In this document: positions 8,924 through 17,978 of the stretch, piece by piece
Position numbering within the stretch: the stretch's first letter is position 1
Layout of the letters: every line of letters starts with the position of its first letter
Assembly (NCBI RefSeq): GCF_001594005.1
Contig: NZ_LTBA01000021.1
Location: forward strand, 1 to 45,775
Source: Clostridium tepidiprofundi DSM 19306
Lineage (GTDB): Bacteria; Bacillota; Clostridia; Clostridiales; Clostridiaceae
Direction: 5' to 3'
DNA length: 45,775 bases
Translations under genes and position numbers: made by a program
The notes under the pieces: model-generated
Databases searched by the model: none
Seen by the model: only the letters and a program-made list of their open reading frames with translations
Told to the model about the DNA's origin: nothing

Positions 8924-9858
8924 AAAGAAATTTTAGAGAATTGGTTCAAGACAGTAGAGTATTTTTACAAGCAAAACAAAGTAGATTTTTGCCGAATGTT
9001 TTTGTTGCTATAATACTTTTTTTGGGAATAATGTTTGTAGGAGAAGCACTTTCGGTTTTTCCAGGATTAGTTGTTAGAAAATTTTTTATGTTTAGAGGGG
9101 CGAATGGAAGGGCTTTGGATTTTACTATAAGAATGTTATTGATACCCTGTGGATTTAGTATTTTAGCTTTTTTCGGATGGGTTAAATTTGTTGAGAGAAG
9201 ACCAATATGCACAATGGGTTTTGAAAAGGACAATTTCATTAGAAAATATATAAGAGGTTTTGTTATAGGATTTTTAATGTTGAGCATATGTGCAGGTATA
9301 TTTGGAATATTTAATTTAGTAACTATAGATAATTCAAATTCATCAGTAAAAGGATTAAATGCGCTAAGTGGTATATTCATTGTACTTATTGGTTGGATAG
9401 TGCAAGGTGCATCAGAAGAAGTTATGGTTAGAGGATGGCTTATGCCTGTAATAGGTGCAAGACATAATGCTATTTTTGGAATATTTGTATCTTCAATTAT
9501 TTTTGGAGCATTACATTTAGCTAATAGCAATATAGGTGTTTTGCCAATGATAAATTTGATTTTATTTGGTATATTTGCAGCGTTTTATGTAGTTTGGGAA
9601 GGGGGACTTTGGGGAATATGTGCTGTTCATAGTGCTTGGAATTGGGCACAGGGAAATATATTTGGTTTTGAAGTAAGTGGCATTATTCCGGCAGGAGGAA
9701 TATTGATTGACTTAGATCCGATTAAAGGTAATGATATTATTACCGGAGGACCATTTGGTGTAGAAGGAGGACTTGTATGTAGTATAGTATTATTAACAGG
9801 TATAGTTATTTTGATAATGTTAATAAATAAACGTAATTTCAGAAATTTAATTAAATAG
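8920..9858 (+). CDS. CPBP-family intramembrane metalloprotease
   Basis: A polytopic membrane protein of 312 residues. The CPBP (Abi/Rce1-like) signature is complete: EEVMVRG with Glu166, Glu167 and Arg171, then FGALHLAN with His199, and a third motif HSAWNWAQGN. Members cleave CAAX-like or peptide substrates in the membrane, and bacterial ones often sit in peptide-export or immunity loci. It overlaps the upstream wall-hydrolase gene by 4 bases, so the pair may process or mature surface proteins together; the substrate is unknown. Confidence 0.85.
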   Translation: MKRNFRELVQDSRVFLQAKQSRFLPNVFVAIILFLGIMFVGEALSVFPGLVVRKFFMFRGANGRALDFTIRMLLIPCGFSILAFFGWVKFVERRPICTMGFEKDNFIRKYIRGFVIGFLMLSICAGIFGIFNLVTIDNSNSSVKGLNALSGIFIVLIGWIVQGASEEVMVRGWLMPVIGARHNAIFGIFVSSIIFGALHLANSNIGVLPMINLILFGIFAAFYVVWEGGLWGICAVHSAWNWAQGNIFGFEVSGIIPAGGILIDLDPIKGNDIITGGPFGVEGGLVCSIVLLTGIVILIMLINKRNFRNLIK

Positions 9859-9903
9859 AAATTGATTATTGATAAAAAATCAATATGGTGTTATATTATG
9901 TTT

Positions 9904-9940
9904 AAGGTGTATGTACGGAAGTATGTACACGCCTTTTCTT
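9904..9940 (+). terminator. terminator after the CPBP gene
   Basis: AAGGTGTATGTAC and GTATGTACACGCCTT form an imperfect hairpin with several wobble pairs, followed by TTCTTTT. It separates the wall cluster from nadA. Confidence 0.55.
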
Positions 9941-10008
9941 TTATCATGATTTGATGAATAGGGCAATTTTGTTACTTTTAAATATATATTTTAGAAAGAA
10001 GTGAAAAA

Positions 10009-10917
10009 ATGAGTATAAACATAAAAGATGAGATATTAAAGCTAAAAGAAGAAAGAAATGCTATAATTTTGGCTCATTATTATGTTAATGATGAACTTCA
10101 AGAGATTGCTGATTATGTTGGAGATTCATACTTTTTGAGTAAAGTTGGAAGAGAGAGCAATGCTGATATAATAGTTTTTTGCGGTGTTAAATTTATGGCA
10201 GAGAGTGCCAAAATTCTTTCGCCAAATAAGAGAGTTTTTCTCCCTTCTGAAAAGGCATTATGTGGTATGGCATTAATGGCCAAAAAAGACAGTATAGAAA
10301 AGATAAAAGAGGAACATCCAAAGGCTAAAGTAGTATGTTATGTAAATTCTTCAAGTGAAGTTAAGGCGGTTTCGGATGTTTGCTGTACATCATCTAGTGC
10401 GTTGAATATAGTTAAGAATATTGAGAGTGATGAGATTATTTTTGTACCTGATAGGAATTTGGGTTCTTATGTTCAGGAACAGTTGCCTTATAAAAAGGTT
10501 ATACTTTGGGATGGATGTTGCCATATTCATGATAGGGTTACTAAAGAACAGGTTTTAGCTGCTAAAGAAAAATACGGAAATGATGTAAAAGTATTAGTTC
10601 ACCCTGAGTGCAGAAAAGAAGTTAGGGATTTAGCAGATTTTATAGGTAGCACAGGTGGAATGATAAAGTATGTGTCATCTCAAAAAACTGATAAATTTTT
10701 AGTAGTGACAGATATAGGTATATTATATAAACTTAAAGAGGAGAATCCTAATAAGAAATTTTTTACTTTAGATATGGCTTGTCCTAGCATGAAGATTATG
10801 ACACTAGAAGATGTTTACGTATGTCTCAGGGATTTAAAAAATGAAATATTTGTTGATGAAGAAGTTCAAAAAGAAGCATATAAAGCACTAAATAACATGC
10901 ATAGATTAAACAAATAA
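10009..10917 (+). CDS. nadA: quinolinate synthase
   Basis: Condenses iminoaspartate with dihydroxyacetone phosphate to quinolinate in de novo NAD synthesis. The 302-residue length is typical. Candidate [4Fe-4S] ligands are Cys85 (KALCGMAL), Cys170 or Cys171 (WDGCCHIH) and Cys258 (DMACPSM). Other landmarks are AHYYVNDELQEIADYVGDS and HPECRKEV. AGAAAGAAG lies upstream of ATG 10009. It is first in a tight nadA-nadB-nadC operon, so iminoaspartate passes from NadB to NadA and quinolinate on to NadC. An iron-sulfur enzyme of this kind is oxygen-sensitive, which suits an anaerobe. Confidence 0.97.
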   Translation: MSINIKDEILKLKEERNAIILAHYYVNDELQEIADYVGDSYFLSKVGRESNADIIVFCGVKFMAESAKILSPNKRVFLPSEKALCGMALMAKKDSIEKIKEEHPKAKVVCYVNSSSEVKAVSDVCCTSSSALNIVKNIESDEIIFVPDRNLGSYVQEQLPYKKVILWDGCCHIHDRVTKEQVLAAKEKYGNDVKVLVHPECRKEVRDLADFIGSTGGMIKYVSSQKTDKFLVVTDIGILYKLKEENPNKKFFTLDMACPSMKIMTLEDVYVCLRDLKNEIFVDEEVQKEAYKALNNMHRLNK

Positions 10918-10959
10918 TGACTTAAGTGGAGTAATTATTAATGGAGGGAGTTAATAACT

Positions 10960-12255
10960 TTGGAAATGGAAGCAGATGTTCTAATAGTAGGTACAGGAAT
11001 AGCTGGAATGTATAGTGCTTTAAATCTAAGAGAAGATTTAAAAATAGTGATGATAACTAAGTCAAATGTCGAAGAATGTAATACATATTTAGCTCAAGGT
11101 GGTATATCAACGGCTAGAAATGAAGATGACTATGATATTTACATTGAAGATACTTTAAAGGCTGGTACTTATAAGAATGATATTGAGGCGGTTAAGGTTT
11201 TGGTGGAAGAATCCATAGAAAACATTAACAAGCTTGTTTCCTTGGGTGTCAAGTTTGATATGGACGGAGAAAATTTTGATTATACAAGAGAAGGGGCACA
11301 CAGGGTTAATAGGATAGTTCATTGTTCAGACAAAACTGGTCAAAAGGTTTTTGAGGTTTTACTTGATAATGTAAAATCTAAGAAAAATATAAATATAATT
11401 GAAAATGCATGTTTGCTGGATTTGATTACATCGGATAACAAGTGTTGCGGAGGAATTGTCAGAATAGATAATGAAATTGTACAGATAAATTCTAAAATAA
11501 CTATACTTGCAAGTGGAGGAATAGGCGGATTATTTAAAAATTCTACTAATCAAAGAACTTTGACTGGTGATGGAATTTCTATAGCAATTAAAAATGATGT
11601 TGAAGTTGTACATATGGATTATATCCAATTTCATCCTACTGCTTTGTACGAAGGAAATTCAAAGGATAAGAGATTTTTGATTACTGAATCTTTAAGAGGT
11701 GAGGGTGCTTATCTCTTAAATAATGAAGGAGATAGATTTGTAGATGAACTTCTTCCTAGAGATGTTGTAGCAAAAGCAATTCTAGAGGAAGAAAGAAGAA
11801 CAAATTCAGAATATGTTTTTCTTGATATAACTCATAAGCCAAAAGATTTTATTATAAATAGGTTTCCACTTATATATAATGAGTGTAAGAAGAGAGGAAT
11901 AGATATTACGAAGGATAAAATTCCAGTAACACCGGCACAACATTATTTTATGGGTGGAATAAAGGTTGATACTGATTCAAAGACTTCGATGAACAATTTG
12001 TTTGCATGTGGAGAAGTTAGCTGCACTGGGGTTCATGGAAGTAATAGGCTTGCAAGTAATTCGTTGCTAGAAGGACTTGTATTTTCTAACAGAGCAGCTG
12101 AGTGCATTAATAGGAGTATAGATGATATTGATTGTGCTAAAGGGAAAATAAATATAAAAATGGTGCAAGATTGTGATAAGTATAATAAGCACATTATAGT
12201 AGAAGAAATTATTAAAGCTAGAGGAGATATGAAAAATGAATTGGTTGGTTGTTGA
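10960..12255 (+). CDS. nadB: L-aspartate oxidase
   Basis: Flavoprotein that oxidises aspartate to iminoaspartate for NadA; in anaerobes fumarate probably accepts the electrons. The N-terminal FAD site is VLIVGTGIAGMYSALNL. HPTALYEG, ESLRGEGAYL, PRDVVAKAI and VHGSNRLASNSLLEGL are the expected active-site and flavin motifs. At 431 residues it lacks the long C-terminal helical domain of the E. coli enzyme (about 540), as I recall for other clostridial NadB. The start is TTG 10960, with GGAGGGAG (10943-10950) 9 nt upstream; the next ATG (10966) is too distant. Its end overlaps nadC by 20 bases. Confidence 0.95.
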   Translation: MEMEADVLIVGTGIAGMYSALNLREDLKIVMITKSNVEECNTYLAQGGISTARNEDDYDIYIEDTLKAGTYKNDIEAVKVLVEESIENINKLVSLGVKFDMDGENFDYTREGAHRVNRIVHCSDKTGQKVFEVLLDNVKSKKNINIIENACLLDLITSDNKCCGGIVRIDNEIVQINSKITILASGGIGGLFKNSTNQRTLTGDGISIAIKNDVEVVHMDYIQFHPTALYEGNSKDKRFLITESLRGEGAYLLNNEGDRFVDELLPRDVVAKAILEEERRTNSEYVFLDITHKPKDFIINRFPLIYNECKKRGIDITKDKIPVTPAQHYFMGGIKVDTDSKTSMNNLFACGEVSCTGVHGSNRLASNSLLEGLVFSNRAAECINRSIDDIDCAKGKINIKMVQDCDKYNKHIIVEEIIKARGDMKNELVGC

Positions 12256-13072
12256 TGATATTCTGTTAAGAGGCCTTAAAGAAGATAACTTATATGGAGA
12301 TATTACAACAGATACTATTATTAGTGATGACAGTATATGTTCAGTAGATATAATAGTAAAGGAAAATGGAGTTATTGCAGGACTTGAAGTTTTCAGAAGA
12401 GTTTTTATTCTTCTCGGAAAAGTTGATGTTGAGTTTTACGTCAATGATGGTGATAAAGTGGAAAAATCACAAGTTATAGGTAAAATAAAGGGAAATACTC
12501 GTAATGTATTGACGGGAGAAAGATTAGCATTAAATTTACTTCAAAGAATGAGTGGAATTGCTACTGTAACAAGACAATACGTAAATGAGGTCAAAGGAAC
12601 AAAAGCTAGAGTTTTGGATACAAGAAAGACAACACCAAATTTAAGAATATTCGAAAAATATGCAGTTAAAGTTGGTGGAGGATGTAATCATAGATTTAAT
12701 TTATCAGATGGTGTTCTTATTAAAGATAACCATATTGCAGCTGCAGGAGGGATTAAACAGGCGATTGCTCTTGCAAGAAATAATGTTTCTTTTGTTAGAA
12801 AGATTGAAGTAGAGGTTGAAAGTATTGAACAAGTTATAGAAGCATTAGAAGCAGGTGCAGATATAATAATGCTGGATAATATGGACAATAATACTATGAA
12901 AGAAGCTGTAAGTATAATTAATGGAAGAGCGCTTGTTGAGGCTTCTGGAAATGTTAGCCTTGAAACTATAAAAGGTATAGCTGAAACAGGGGTTGATTTT
13001 ATATCTGTTGGTAAGCTTACACATTCTTATAAATCATTAGACATAAGTATGAAAAATTTAAAGTTGTTATAA
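12236..13072 (+). CDS. nadC: nicotinate-nucleotide pyrophosphorylase (carboxylating)
   Basis: Converts quinolinate and PRPP to nicotinate mononucleotide, CO2 and pyrophosphate, the third step of the pathway. The 278-residue length is normal. Motifs: LNLLQRMSGIAT, then DTRKTTPNLR, VGGGCNHRFNL and IKDNHI for quinolinate and PRPP binding, and the barrel strands IEVEVES and IIMLDNM. A GAGGAGA site lies inside the 3' end of nadB, giving a 20-base overlap and likely translational coupling. No NAD-responsive operator was recognised upstream of nadA. Confidence 0.97.
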   Translation: MNWLVVDDILLRGLKEDNLYGDITTDTIISDDSICSVDIIVKENGVIAGLEVFRRVFILLGKVDVEFYVNDGDKVEKSQVIGKIKGNTRNVLTGERLALNLLQRMSGIATVTRQYVNEVKGTKARVLDTRKTTPNLRIFEKYAVKVGGGCNHRFNLSDGVLIKDNHIAAAGGIKQAIALARNNVSFVRKIEVEVESIEQVIEALEAGADIIMLDNMDNNTMKEAVSIINGRALVEASGNVSLETIKGIAETGVDFISVGKLTHSYKSLDISMKNLKLL

Positions 13073-13078
13073 GTTAGA

Positions 13079-13172
13079 CATTTGAAAGAAAATAACAAAC
13101 TGGCTAGTGCAGACTTTCTAATCTTTTTGTTGATTATGTGATTAAGAAAGTCTGCACTAGAGTTTTCAAATA
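13079..13172. repeat. repeat element with long perfect hairpin, likely a bidirectional terminator
   Basis: CTAGTGCAGACTTTCT (13104-13119) pairs perfectly with AGAAAGTCTGCACTAG (13145-13160). Outside it are ATTTGAAA (13080-13087) and TTTCAAAT (13164-13171). The left edge (CATTTGAAAGAAAATAAC) is identical to that of the MITE-like element at 35178. The 16-base arm recurs at 21556-21571 and a diverged right half at 36220-36255. It lies between convergent nadC and a kinase gene, where a terminator is expected. Confidence 0.65.
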
Positions 13173-13179
13173 TATTGTA

Positions 13180-15111
13180 TTAGAGGTCCGAAAATTCAAT
13201 TTGAATTTTTTCATCATAAGACTGTATTGTAAATTCGCTTGGTGATTTTGAGTTTTTTTCTTCTGGTATTAGAATAACAGGGAGTTTAACAATAAATTCT
13301 GAACCTTTACCGGGTTTGCTTTTAAGTGATATTGATCCCTTATGCATTTTTACCAATGATTTTACTATATACAATCCTATGCCACTTCCTTCATGATTCC
13401 TATTAAAAAGAGGATCTACTTGCGTAAATCTATTAAATATTTTGTCTTGCATATTCTCAGGAATACCTATACCGGTATCTAATACGGAAATTATAATGTC
13501 TTTTCCTTTGTCTTGAATAGATATCTTTATATTATCACCGGGTTTTGTGAATTTAACAGCATTAGAAATTAAGTTTAAAATAATTCTTTCGATTTTTTCA
13601 GAGTCAATTGCTATTATCTTTTCTTCAATATCTGTATCAAATATTATATTTCTATTTTTGCTCTTTACATATTCAACGGTCGATAGAGTTAAGTTTTCAA
13701 CAATTTCAACAATATTTTCGTTTTTTAAGTGCAAATTTATAAATCCAGATTCTATTTGACTTATACCTATTAAGTTATTGGTTAATTTTAACAGTCTATA
13801 GCAGTTGTGTCTTATTGTTGATATATATTTATTTAATGTTGAATTATCAATATCTTTACAATCATCTTTCGTATACAGAGACAGTAATTGAGCTACTGAA
13901 GAAATAATGTTTATTGGTGTCTTAAATTCATGTGAAATATTTGAAATAAAATCAGTTTTTATTTTGTCACATTTAACTACTTCATCTAGTAATCTTTTAT
14001 TTTTATCTATCATGCTGTTAAAACTGTCGGCTAACATACCTAATTCATCTTTTCTTCTCAAATCACATTGAACTGTTAAATCTCCATTGCGAGCGATTTT
14101 CATACAATCTTTTAATTTATCAATAGGAGCTACAAAAGAGTTTGTTAGTATAATTGATAAAATTATACATATTACAAATACAATTAAGCCTATTAGCAAA
14201 GCTATATTAAAAATAGCTCTTGAAGATGAATAAAGATCGTCATAATTTGCTGTTGATACGATATAGAAATCCCATGGTTTATAGTATTTATAAGCAGCTA
14301 ATTTATGTATTCCATTATATTTGTAATCAATTAGTCCATTTTTATTTTTAAGTATTTCTTTACAGAAATCAAAATTTTTAAGATTTTCACCTTCAATATT
14401 TGGATGGAGTATTACATTTCCACTTGAATCTAATATATATACATATCCAGTTTTGCCTATTATAATATCCTTTAATGTTTTTTTTAATTGAGTATTAATT
14501 TGTTTATAACCTAGTGCTATTGCACCTATAACTTTGCCATCGCTATTTGTAATTGGTTCATAGCCTGTTATATAAGTATCATTAATGATATAAGATTTTC
14601 CAAAATAGGATTTGTTATGTATTATTTTTTTATAAATTTCGGAATCATTATTAATACAAGTGCCTAATATTCTTTTGTTATCTATGGATATACTTGTTGC
14701 AATCCTTAATAATTTATTATCATGTAACAAGAAAATAGATGATATTGCATCTATTGAGTTTTTTATATTGTCGACAAAAATATTATTAAGTGCAAGATTT
14801 GTGTTTCCTGCATATAAAGATGGAAAATGACAATTTTCTAATTCGATAGTATTATTATAATTAATTCGTACATTACCTAGATTGTTTAATTGTTGTTTTG
14901 CAAAAAATAGATCTGAGTGAATTTTTTTTAAGAGTAAATGATTTCTACTATTTATCATATTGACTATTAAATCGGATACTATTTCGCTTTTTTCTGTTAC
15001 CTGTTCAAAGACAGCTTTTTGTGAACTTTTAGTAATAAAAATATCAAGTGAACAAACTGAAAAAATAATAATTGCTAGATAACTTAGTAGTAATTTAGTT
15101 CTAAAGCTCAT
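13180..15111 (-). CDS. orphan membrane sensor histidine kinase
   Basis: A 643-residue kinase. The first membrane segment is residues 7-25. The outside sensor (about 30-290) looks like a double Cache (PAS-like) domain, with typical phrases ISIDNKRILGTCIN and KTGYVYILDSSGNVILHP. A second membrane segment (about 298-325) leads to HAMP, then HisKA with His394 in SNISHEFKTP. The ATPase part has the N box (LISNAVKFTKPGDN), DTGIGIPENMQDKIF and GSGIGLYIVK. ATG 15111 was chosen over an earlier in-frame ATG because GAGG lies 8 nt before it. No response regulator is adjacent, so its partner is elsewhere. Cache sensors usually bind small ligands such as amino or organic acids; the ligand here is unknown. 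Confidence 0.9.
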   Translation of the reverse strand: MSFRTKLLLSYLAIIIFSVCSLDIFITKSSQKAVFEQVTEKSEIVSDLIVNMINSRNHLLLKKIHSDLFFAKQQLNNLGNVRINYNNTIELENCHFPSLYAGNTNLALNNIFVDNIKNSIDAISSIFLLHDNKLLRIATSISIDNKRILGTCINNDSEIYKKIIHNKSYFGKSYIINDTYITGYEPITNSDGKVIGAIALGYKQINTQLKKTLKDIIIGKTGYVYILDSSGNVILHPNIEGENLKNFDFCKEILKNKNGLIDYKYNGIHKLAAYKYYKPWDFYIVSTANYDDLYSSSRAIFNIALLIGLIVFVICIILSIILTNSFVAPIDKLKDCMKIARNGDLTVQCDLRRKDELGMLADSFNSMIDKNKRLLDEVVKCDKIKTDFISNISHEFKTPINIISSVAQLLSLYTKDDCKDIDNSTLNKYISTIRHNCYRLLKLTNNLIGISQIESGFINLHLKNENIVEIVENLTLSTVEYVKSKNRNIIFDTDIEEKIIAIDSEKIERIILNLISNAVKFTKPGDNIKISIQDKGKDIIISVLDTGIGIPENMQDKIFNRFTQVDPLFNRNHEGSGIGLYIVKSLVKMHKGSISLKSKPGKGSEFIVKLPVILIPEEKNSKSPSEFTIQSYDEKIQIEFSDL

Positions 15112-15244
15112 TCGTATTACCTCTTTCTTGTGCTGTAAAAAATATATTATTTGCATATATCACACATCGAGAATAATTCTACAAATGATATCAAATTCCT
15201 GTAAAAAAATAAAAAAATTTAATATTGGGATAGATTACATAAAA

Positions 15245-15275
15245 TTGCAGGCTGTTCCAAAGGAACAGCCTGCAA
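15245..15275 (-). terminator. terminator of the HesB-like gene
   Basis: TTGCAGGCTGTTCC and GGAACAGCCTGCAA are perfect complements around an AAA loop. Read on the minus strand the stem is followed by TTTTAT. It lies 31 bases beyond the HesB-like stop. Confidence 0.75.
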
Positions 15276-15306
15276 CAATACCTGTAATAATAAATGTAAA
15301 ATTTTC

Positions 15307-15621
15307 TTATGAACAACTTCCAGAGCAAGAACCACAGCTTGAATTTGATTGATTCTCTGCAAGTATTCTGAAACCTAGTTCAGAATATTGAATTTCAAAA
15401 TTTCCTAACTCTTCTACTACATCTTTTTCAGCTATAAATGTTAATCTGTGAGAATCATCTATTTCATCGTTTTCATTTCGCTTATCCAAAGCTAATCCAA
15501 AAGATGGACCTGCTCATCCAAAACCAGCGATATATATTCTGAGGTCTTTTCCTTCAGCATTTTGCTGTGAAACTAATTCTTCTAATTTAGATAGTGCTTC
15601 TTCATTTATTGTTACCTTCAC
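15307..15621 (-). CDS. HesB-like selenoprotein (UGA read as selenocysteine)
   Basis: The gene reads from GTG 15621 to the stop at 15307, 104 residues, with one in-frame TGA at complement 15514-15516 (residue 36). The product begins MKVTINEEALSKLEELVSQQ, reaches IYIAGFG-U-AGPSFGLAL and ends in NSSCGSCSGSCS. The family is HesB/IscA-like; relatives have Cys or Sec at this position before GPSFGLAL, and HesB-like (seleno)proteins are a known family. Both sides of the TGA keep perfect family similarity, there is no frameshift, and a hairpin follows the UGA directly. The start has GAGGGAGGGA (complement 15628-15637) 6 nt upstream. The Sec residue and Cys-rich tail may bind a metal or act in redox chemistry; the function is not established. 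Standard gene calling would keep only the 3' 60 codons. Confidence 0.88.
15491..15516 (-). promoter_or_regulatory. candidate bacterial SECIS hairpin beside the UGA codon
   Basis: Just after the UGA, GCAGGUCCA and UGGAUUAGC can pair around a UCUUU loop (GC, CG, one A-A mismatch, two GU, then UA, CG, CG, AU). Bacterial SECIS elements are short hairpins directly 3' of the UGA and are bound by SelB. Pairing was checked by eye only. Confidence 0.6.
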
Positions 15622-15709
15622 TCGGTATCCCTCCCTCACTAAAAATTATAAACCTTATTATAAACTATTATTAGCATAAAGTGAAGAGAATATTTTAAAA
15701 CTTAATAAT

Positions 15710-16627
15710 TTATTTTAATTTTGAGAGTTCGCATGCTAACATTGAAGCTACTTTAGCATTATTATACACTAATTGAATATTTGAATCCAAACTAGAACCT
15801 TGTGTAATTTCTTTTACTTTTGCAAGTAAGAAAGGAGTTGTTTCTTTACCTTGTATTCCTTTTAGTTCTGCTTCTTTAACTGCATCATTTATGGCTTTAG
15901 TGATTGTATCATAATCCATCTCATATTCTTTTGGTATTGGATTTGCTATAACTAAACCACCATTGAGTCCTAAATCCCATTTAGCTTTTATAGCAAGTGC
16001 TAATTCAGAAGGAGAGTCAACTCTGTAATCAACACCAAAACCACTTTTTCTTGTATAGAAAGCAGGAAGTTCATCAGTGCCATATCCTATAACAGGTACA
16101 CCTTGTGTTTCAAGGTATTCAAGTGTTAAACCTATATCTAGTATTGATTTTGCTCCTGCACAAACGACAGCTACATTTGTATGTGCAAGTTCTTGAAGGT
16201 CGGCTGATATATCAAATGTTTGAGTAGCTCCTCTATGAACACCACCAATTCCACCTGTTGCGAATACTTTAATTCCTGCAAGTGCTGCAATAATCATTGT
16301 AGATGCAACAGTAGTTGCTCCATCGAGCTTTTTTGCAATAATAAAAGGAATATCTCGTCTACTTGTTTTTACAATATTATCACTTTTACCTAGATAATCT
16401 ATTTCTTCTTCAGTTAGTCCAACTACTAATTGACCATTTAAAATAGCTATAGTAGCAGGTACAGCTCCATTATCTCTTACAATTTTTTCAACTTTAAGAG
16501 CTGTTTCTACATTTTGGGGATATGGCATACCATGTGAAATTATGGTTGATTCTAATGCTACAACAGGTTTCCCTTGATCAAGTGCTTTTTTTACTTCGGT
16601 ATTGATTTTTAAATATTTTTTTAACAT
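15710..16627 (-). CDS. psuG: pseudouridine-5'-phosphate glycosidase
   Basis: Cleaves the C-glycosidic bond of pseudouridine 5'-phosphate to uracil and ribose 5-phosphate. The 305-residue length fits the family. Motifs: VALESTIISHGMPYPQNVET at the N-terminus, ARDI-type TSRRDIPF, GATTVASTMIIAA with the active-site region, and FATGGIGGVHRG. It overlaps the kinase gene upstream by 7 bases (ATGTTAA), so the kinase product is handed straight to this enzyme. With psuK it forms a complete pseudouridine catabolic pair, used to recycle modified nucleosides from RNA turnover. Confidence 0.95.
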   Translation of the reverse strand: MLKKYLKINTEVKKALDQGKPVVALESTIISHGMPYPQNVETALKVEKIVRDNGAVPATIAILNGQLVVGLTEEEIDYLGKSDNIVKTSRRDIPFIIAKKLDGATTVASTMIIAALAGIKVFATGGIGGVHRGATQTFDISADLQELAHTNVAVVCAGAKSILDIGLTLEYLETQGVPVIGYGTDELPAFYTRKSGFGVDYRVDSPSELALAIKAKWDLGLNGGLVIANPIPKEYEMDYDTITKAINDAVKEAELKGIQGKETTPFLLAKVKEITQGSSLDSNIQLVYNNAKVASMLACELSKLK

Positions 16628-17715
16628 AAGTTAGTTTCCTCCATTTTGTATTTAATATTATTTACTGACATATTAGGATTTATTGTGTTTTTATGAGAAA
16701 GTGCAAGAATTGAAGCTGCCATTGCAAATCTTGCAGAATAATCTATATTAAGGTCATTAAAATAACAATAAGCCAATGCAGCAATAAAGGCATCACCAGC
16801 GCCTGTTGCATTTACGACTTTTATATCAGGTGATAGAATATGTTCTTCATTAAATCCATCATTATAATAAATTCCCTCTGAACCAAGGGTTATAAAAACT
16901 CTCTTAACACCTTTATTTAAGAAGTAATGAGCTGATTTTTGCAAATCGTATTTTGTATTAATATGTATTCCAGATAGAATTTCAGCTTCAATTTTATTAG
17001 GTTTTATAGTATGAAAATATCCTATTATATTTTTAACTTTTTCTGCTTTTTTACTCGATACGGTATCTAAAAAGAAATCGGGTTTACTGTTATTCATTAC
17101 AATGTATTCAATAATATCTTTAGGAAGATTAGTATCTAAAATACATAATTTCGAATTATCAATAACATGCTTTTTTGATTTAGCAAAATCTAAAGTCAAT
17201 GAATTAAATATATCCATATGAGCAATTGCAATTTGCATATCTCCTTTTTCATCTAATATTGATAAATATGTTGATGTATTATGCTCACTTGAAACAAAAG
17301 TATCATTCATGTTTATGCCTATTTTTCTCGACTCATCTAATATTTTTTTTCCATAAATGTCATCTCCAAGTGCTGTTATTAGCTTTACATTGATTCCTAA
17401 TTTTACGAGATTTTCACCAATATTCCTTCCAACTCCACCTAGTGAAATAGAAACCTTACCAGGATTAGAGTCTTTCATTATCAATTTATTATTTGGGAAT
17501 CCAGTAATATCTATGTTTGCACCACCTAAAATACATATATATGGATCTTCTTTGATTATATATCCCTTGCCTTCAATGTAGCCCTTTTTTATCAAGTTTG
17601 TTATATGTACTGCAACGGATGAACGTGTGATTCCAAGTAAGTTTGCAAGTTCATTTTGAGAAATCAATGGATTTTGCTTTATTAAATTTAATATTTCTTT
17701 TTCTCTATTAGTCAT
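16621..17715 (-). CDS. psuK: pseudouridine kinase with N-terminal winged helix (PfkB family)
   Basis: A 364-residue fusion. Residues 1-55 are a MarR/Lrp-like winged helix (EILNLIKQNPLISQNELANL, RSSVAVHITNLIKKGYI). The rest is a PfkB sugar kinase: ILGGANIDITGFP at the N-terminus, SLGGVGRNIGENL for substrate, and the anion-hole/ATP motif NATGAGDAFIAAL with the catalytic Asp. With psuG downstream the substrate is almost surely pseudouridine. ATG 17715 was chosen because AAGGAG lies upstream; the earlier in-frame ATG has none. The DNA-binding part suggests the enzyme also regulates its own operon. An imperfect repeat (TATGTAAATAAAC / TATGTTTATAAT, minus strand) near 17740-17770 is a possible operator. 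Confidence 0.9.
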   Translation of the reverse strand: MTNREKEILNLIKQNPLISQNELANLLGITRSSVAVHITNLIKKGYIEGKGYIIKEDPYICILGGANIDITGFPNNKLIMKDSNPGKVSISLGGVGRNIGENLVKLGINVKLITALGDDIYGKKILDESRKIGINMNDTFVSSEHNTSTYLSILDEKGDMQIAIAHMDIFNSLTLDFAKSKKHVIDNSKLCILDTNLPKDIIEYIVMNNSKPDFFLDTVSSKKAEKVKNIIGYFHTIKPNKIEAEILSGIHINTKYDLQKSAHYFLNKGVKRVFITLGSEGIYYNDGFNEEHILSPDIKVVNATGAGDAFIAALAYCYFNDLNIDYSARFAMAASILALSHKNTINPNMSVNNIKYKMEETNLC

Positions 17716-17848
17716 AAAAATATCTCCTTGCACATGCTTAGATTATAAACATAAGTTTATTTACATAATACAATATTTCATATCTTTTTGCAAGGAGGAA
17801 TGGGTATAAATATAAATCATATAAAATATTATATTTATGTTAATTTTA

Positions 17849-17857
17849 TGATATAAT
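17849..17857 (+). promoter_or_regulatory. extended -10 promoter for the small membrane genes
   Basis: TGATATAAT (TGnTATAAT) is a good extended -10 on the plus strand, 122 bases before the start at 17979. No convincing -35 is seen, which extended -10 promoters tolerate. Confidence 0.45.
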
Positions 17858-17978
17858 GGAAGTGGTTAATCACAAGTAAACATTAATACTGTTTTCACAT
17901 ATAGAAATTAAAGATATTGTAAATGTAGTATCTAAAAAAATAATAAAAATAGATATATGACTAGGGAGTATGGATGTT

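Noticed and set aside
8946-9530. 194-residue minus-strand frame inside the CPBP gene
   Set aside because: The plus strand encodes a protein with complete family motifs, and the minus frame has no ribosome site or family pattern.
15514-15516. Nonsense mutation making the HesB-like gene a pseudogene
   Set aside because: The TGA falls exactly at the family's Cys/Sec position with intact sequence on both sides and a hairpin behind it; selenocysteine is the simpler reading.
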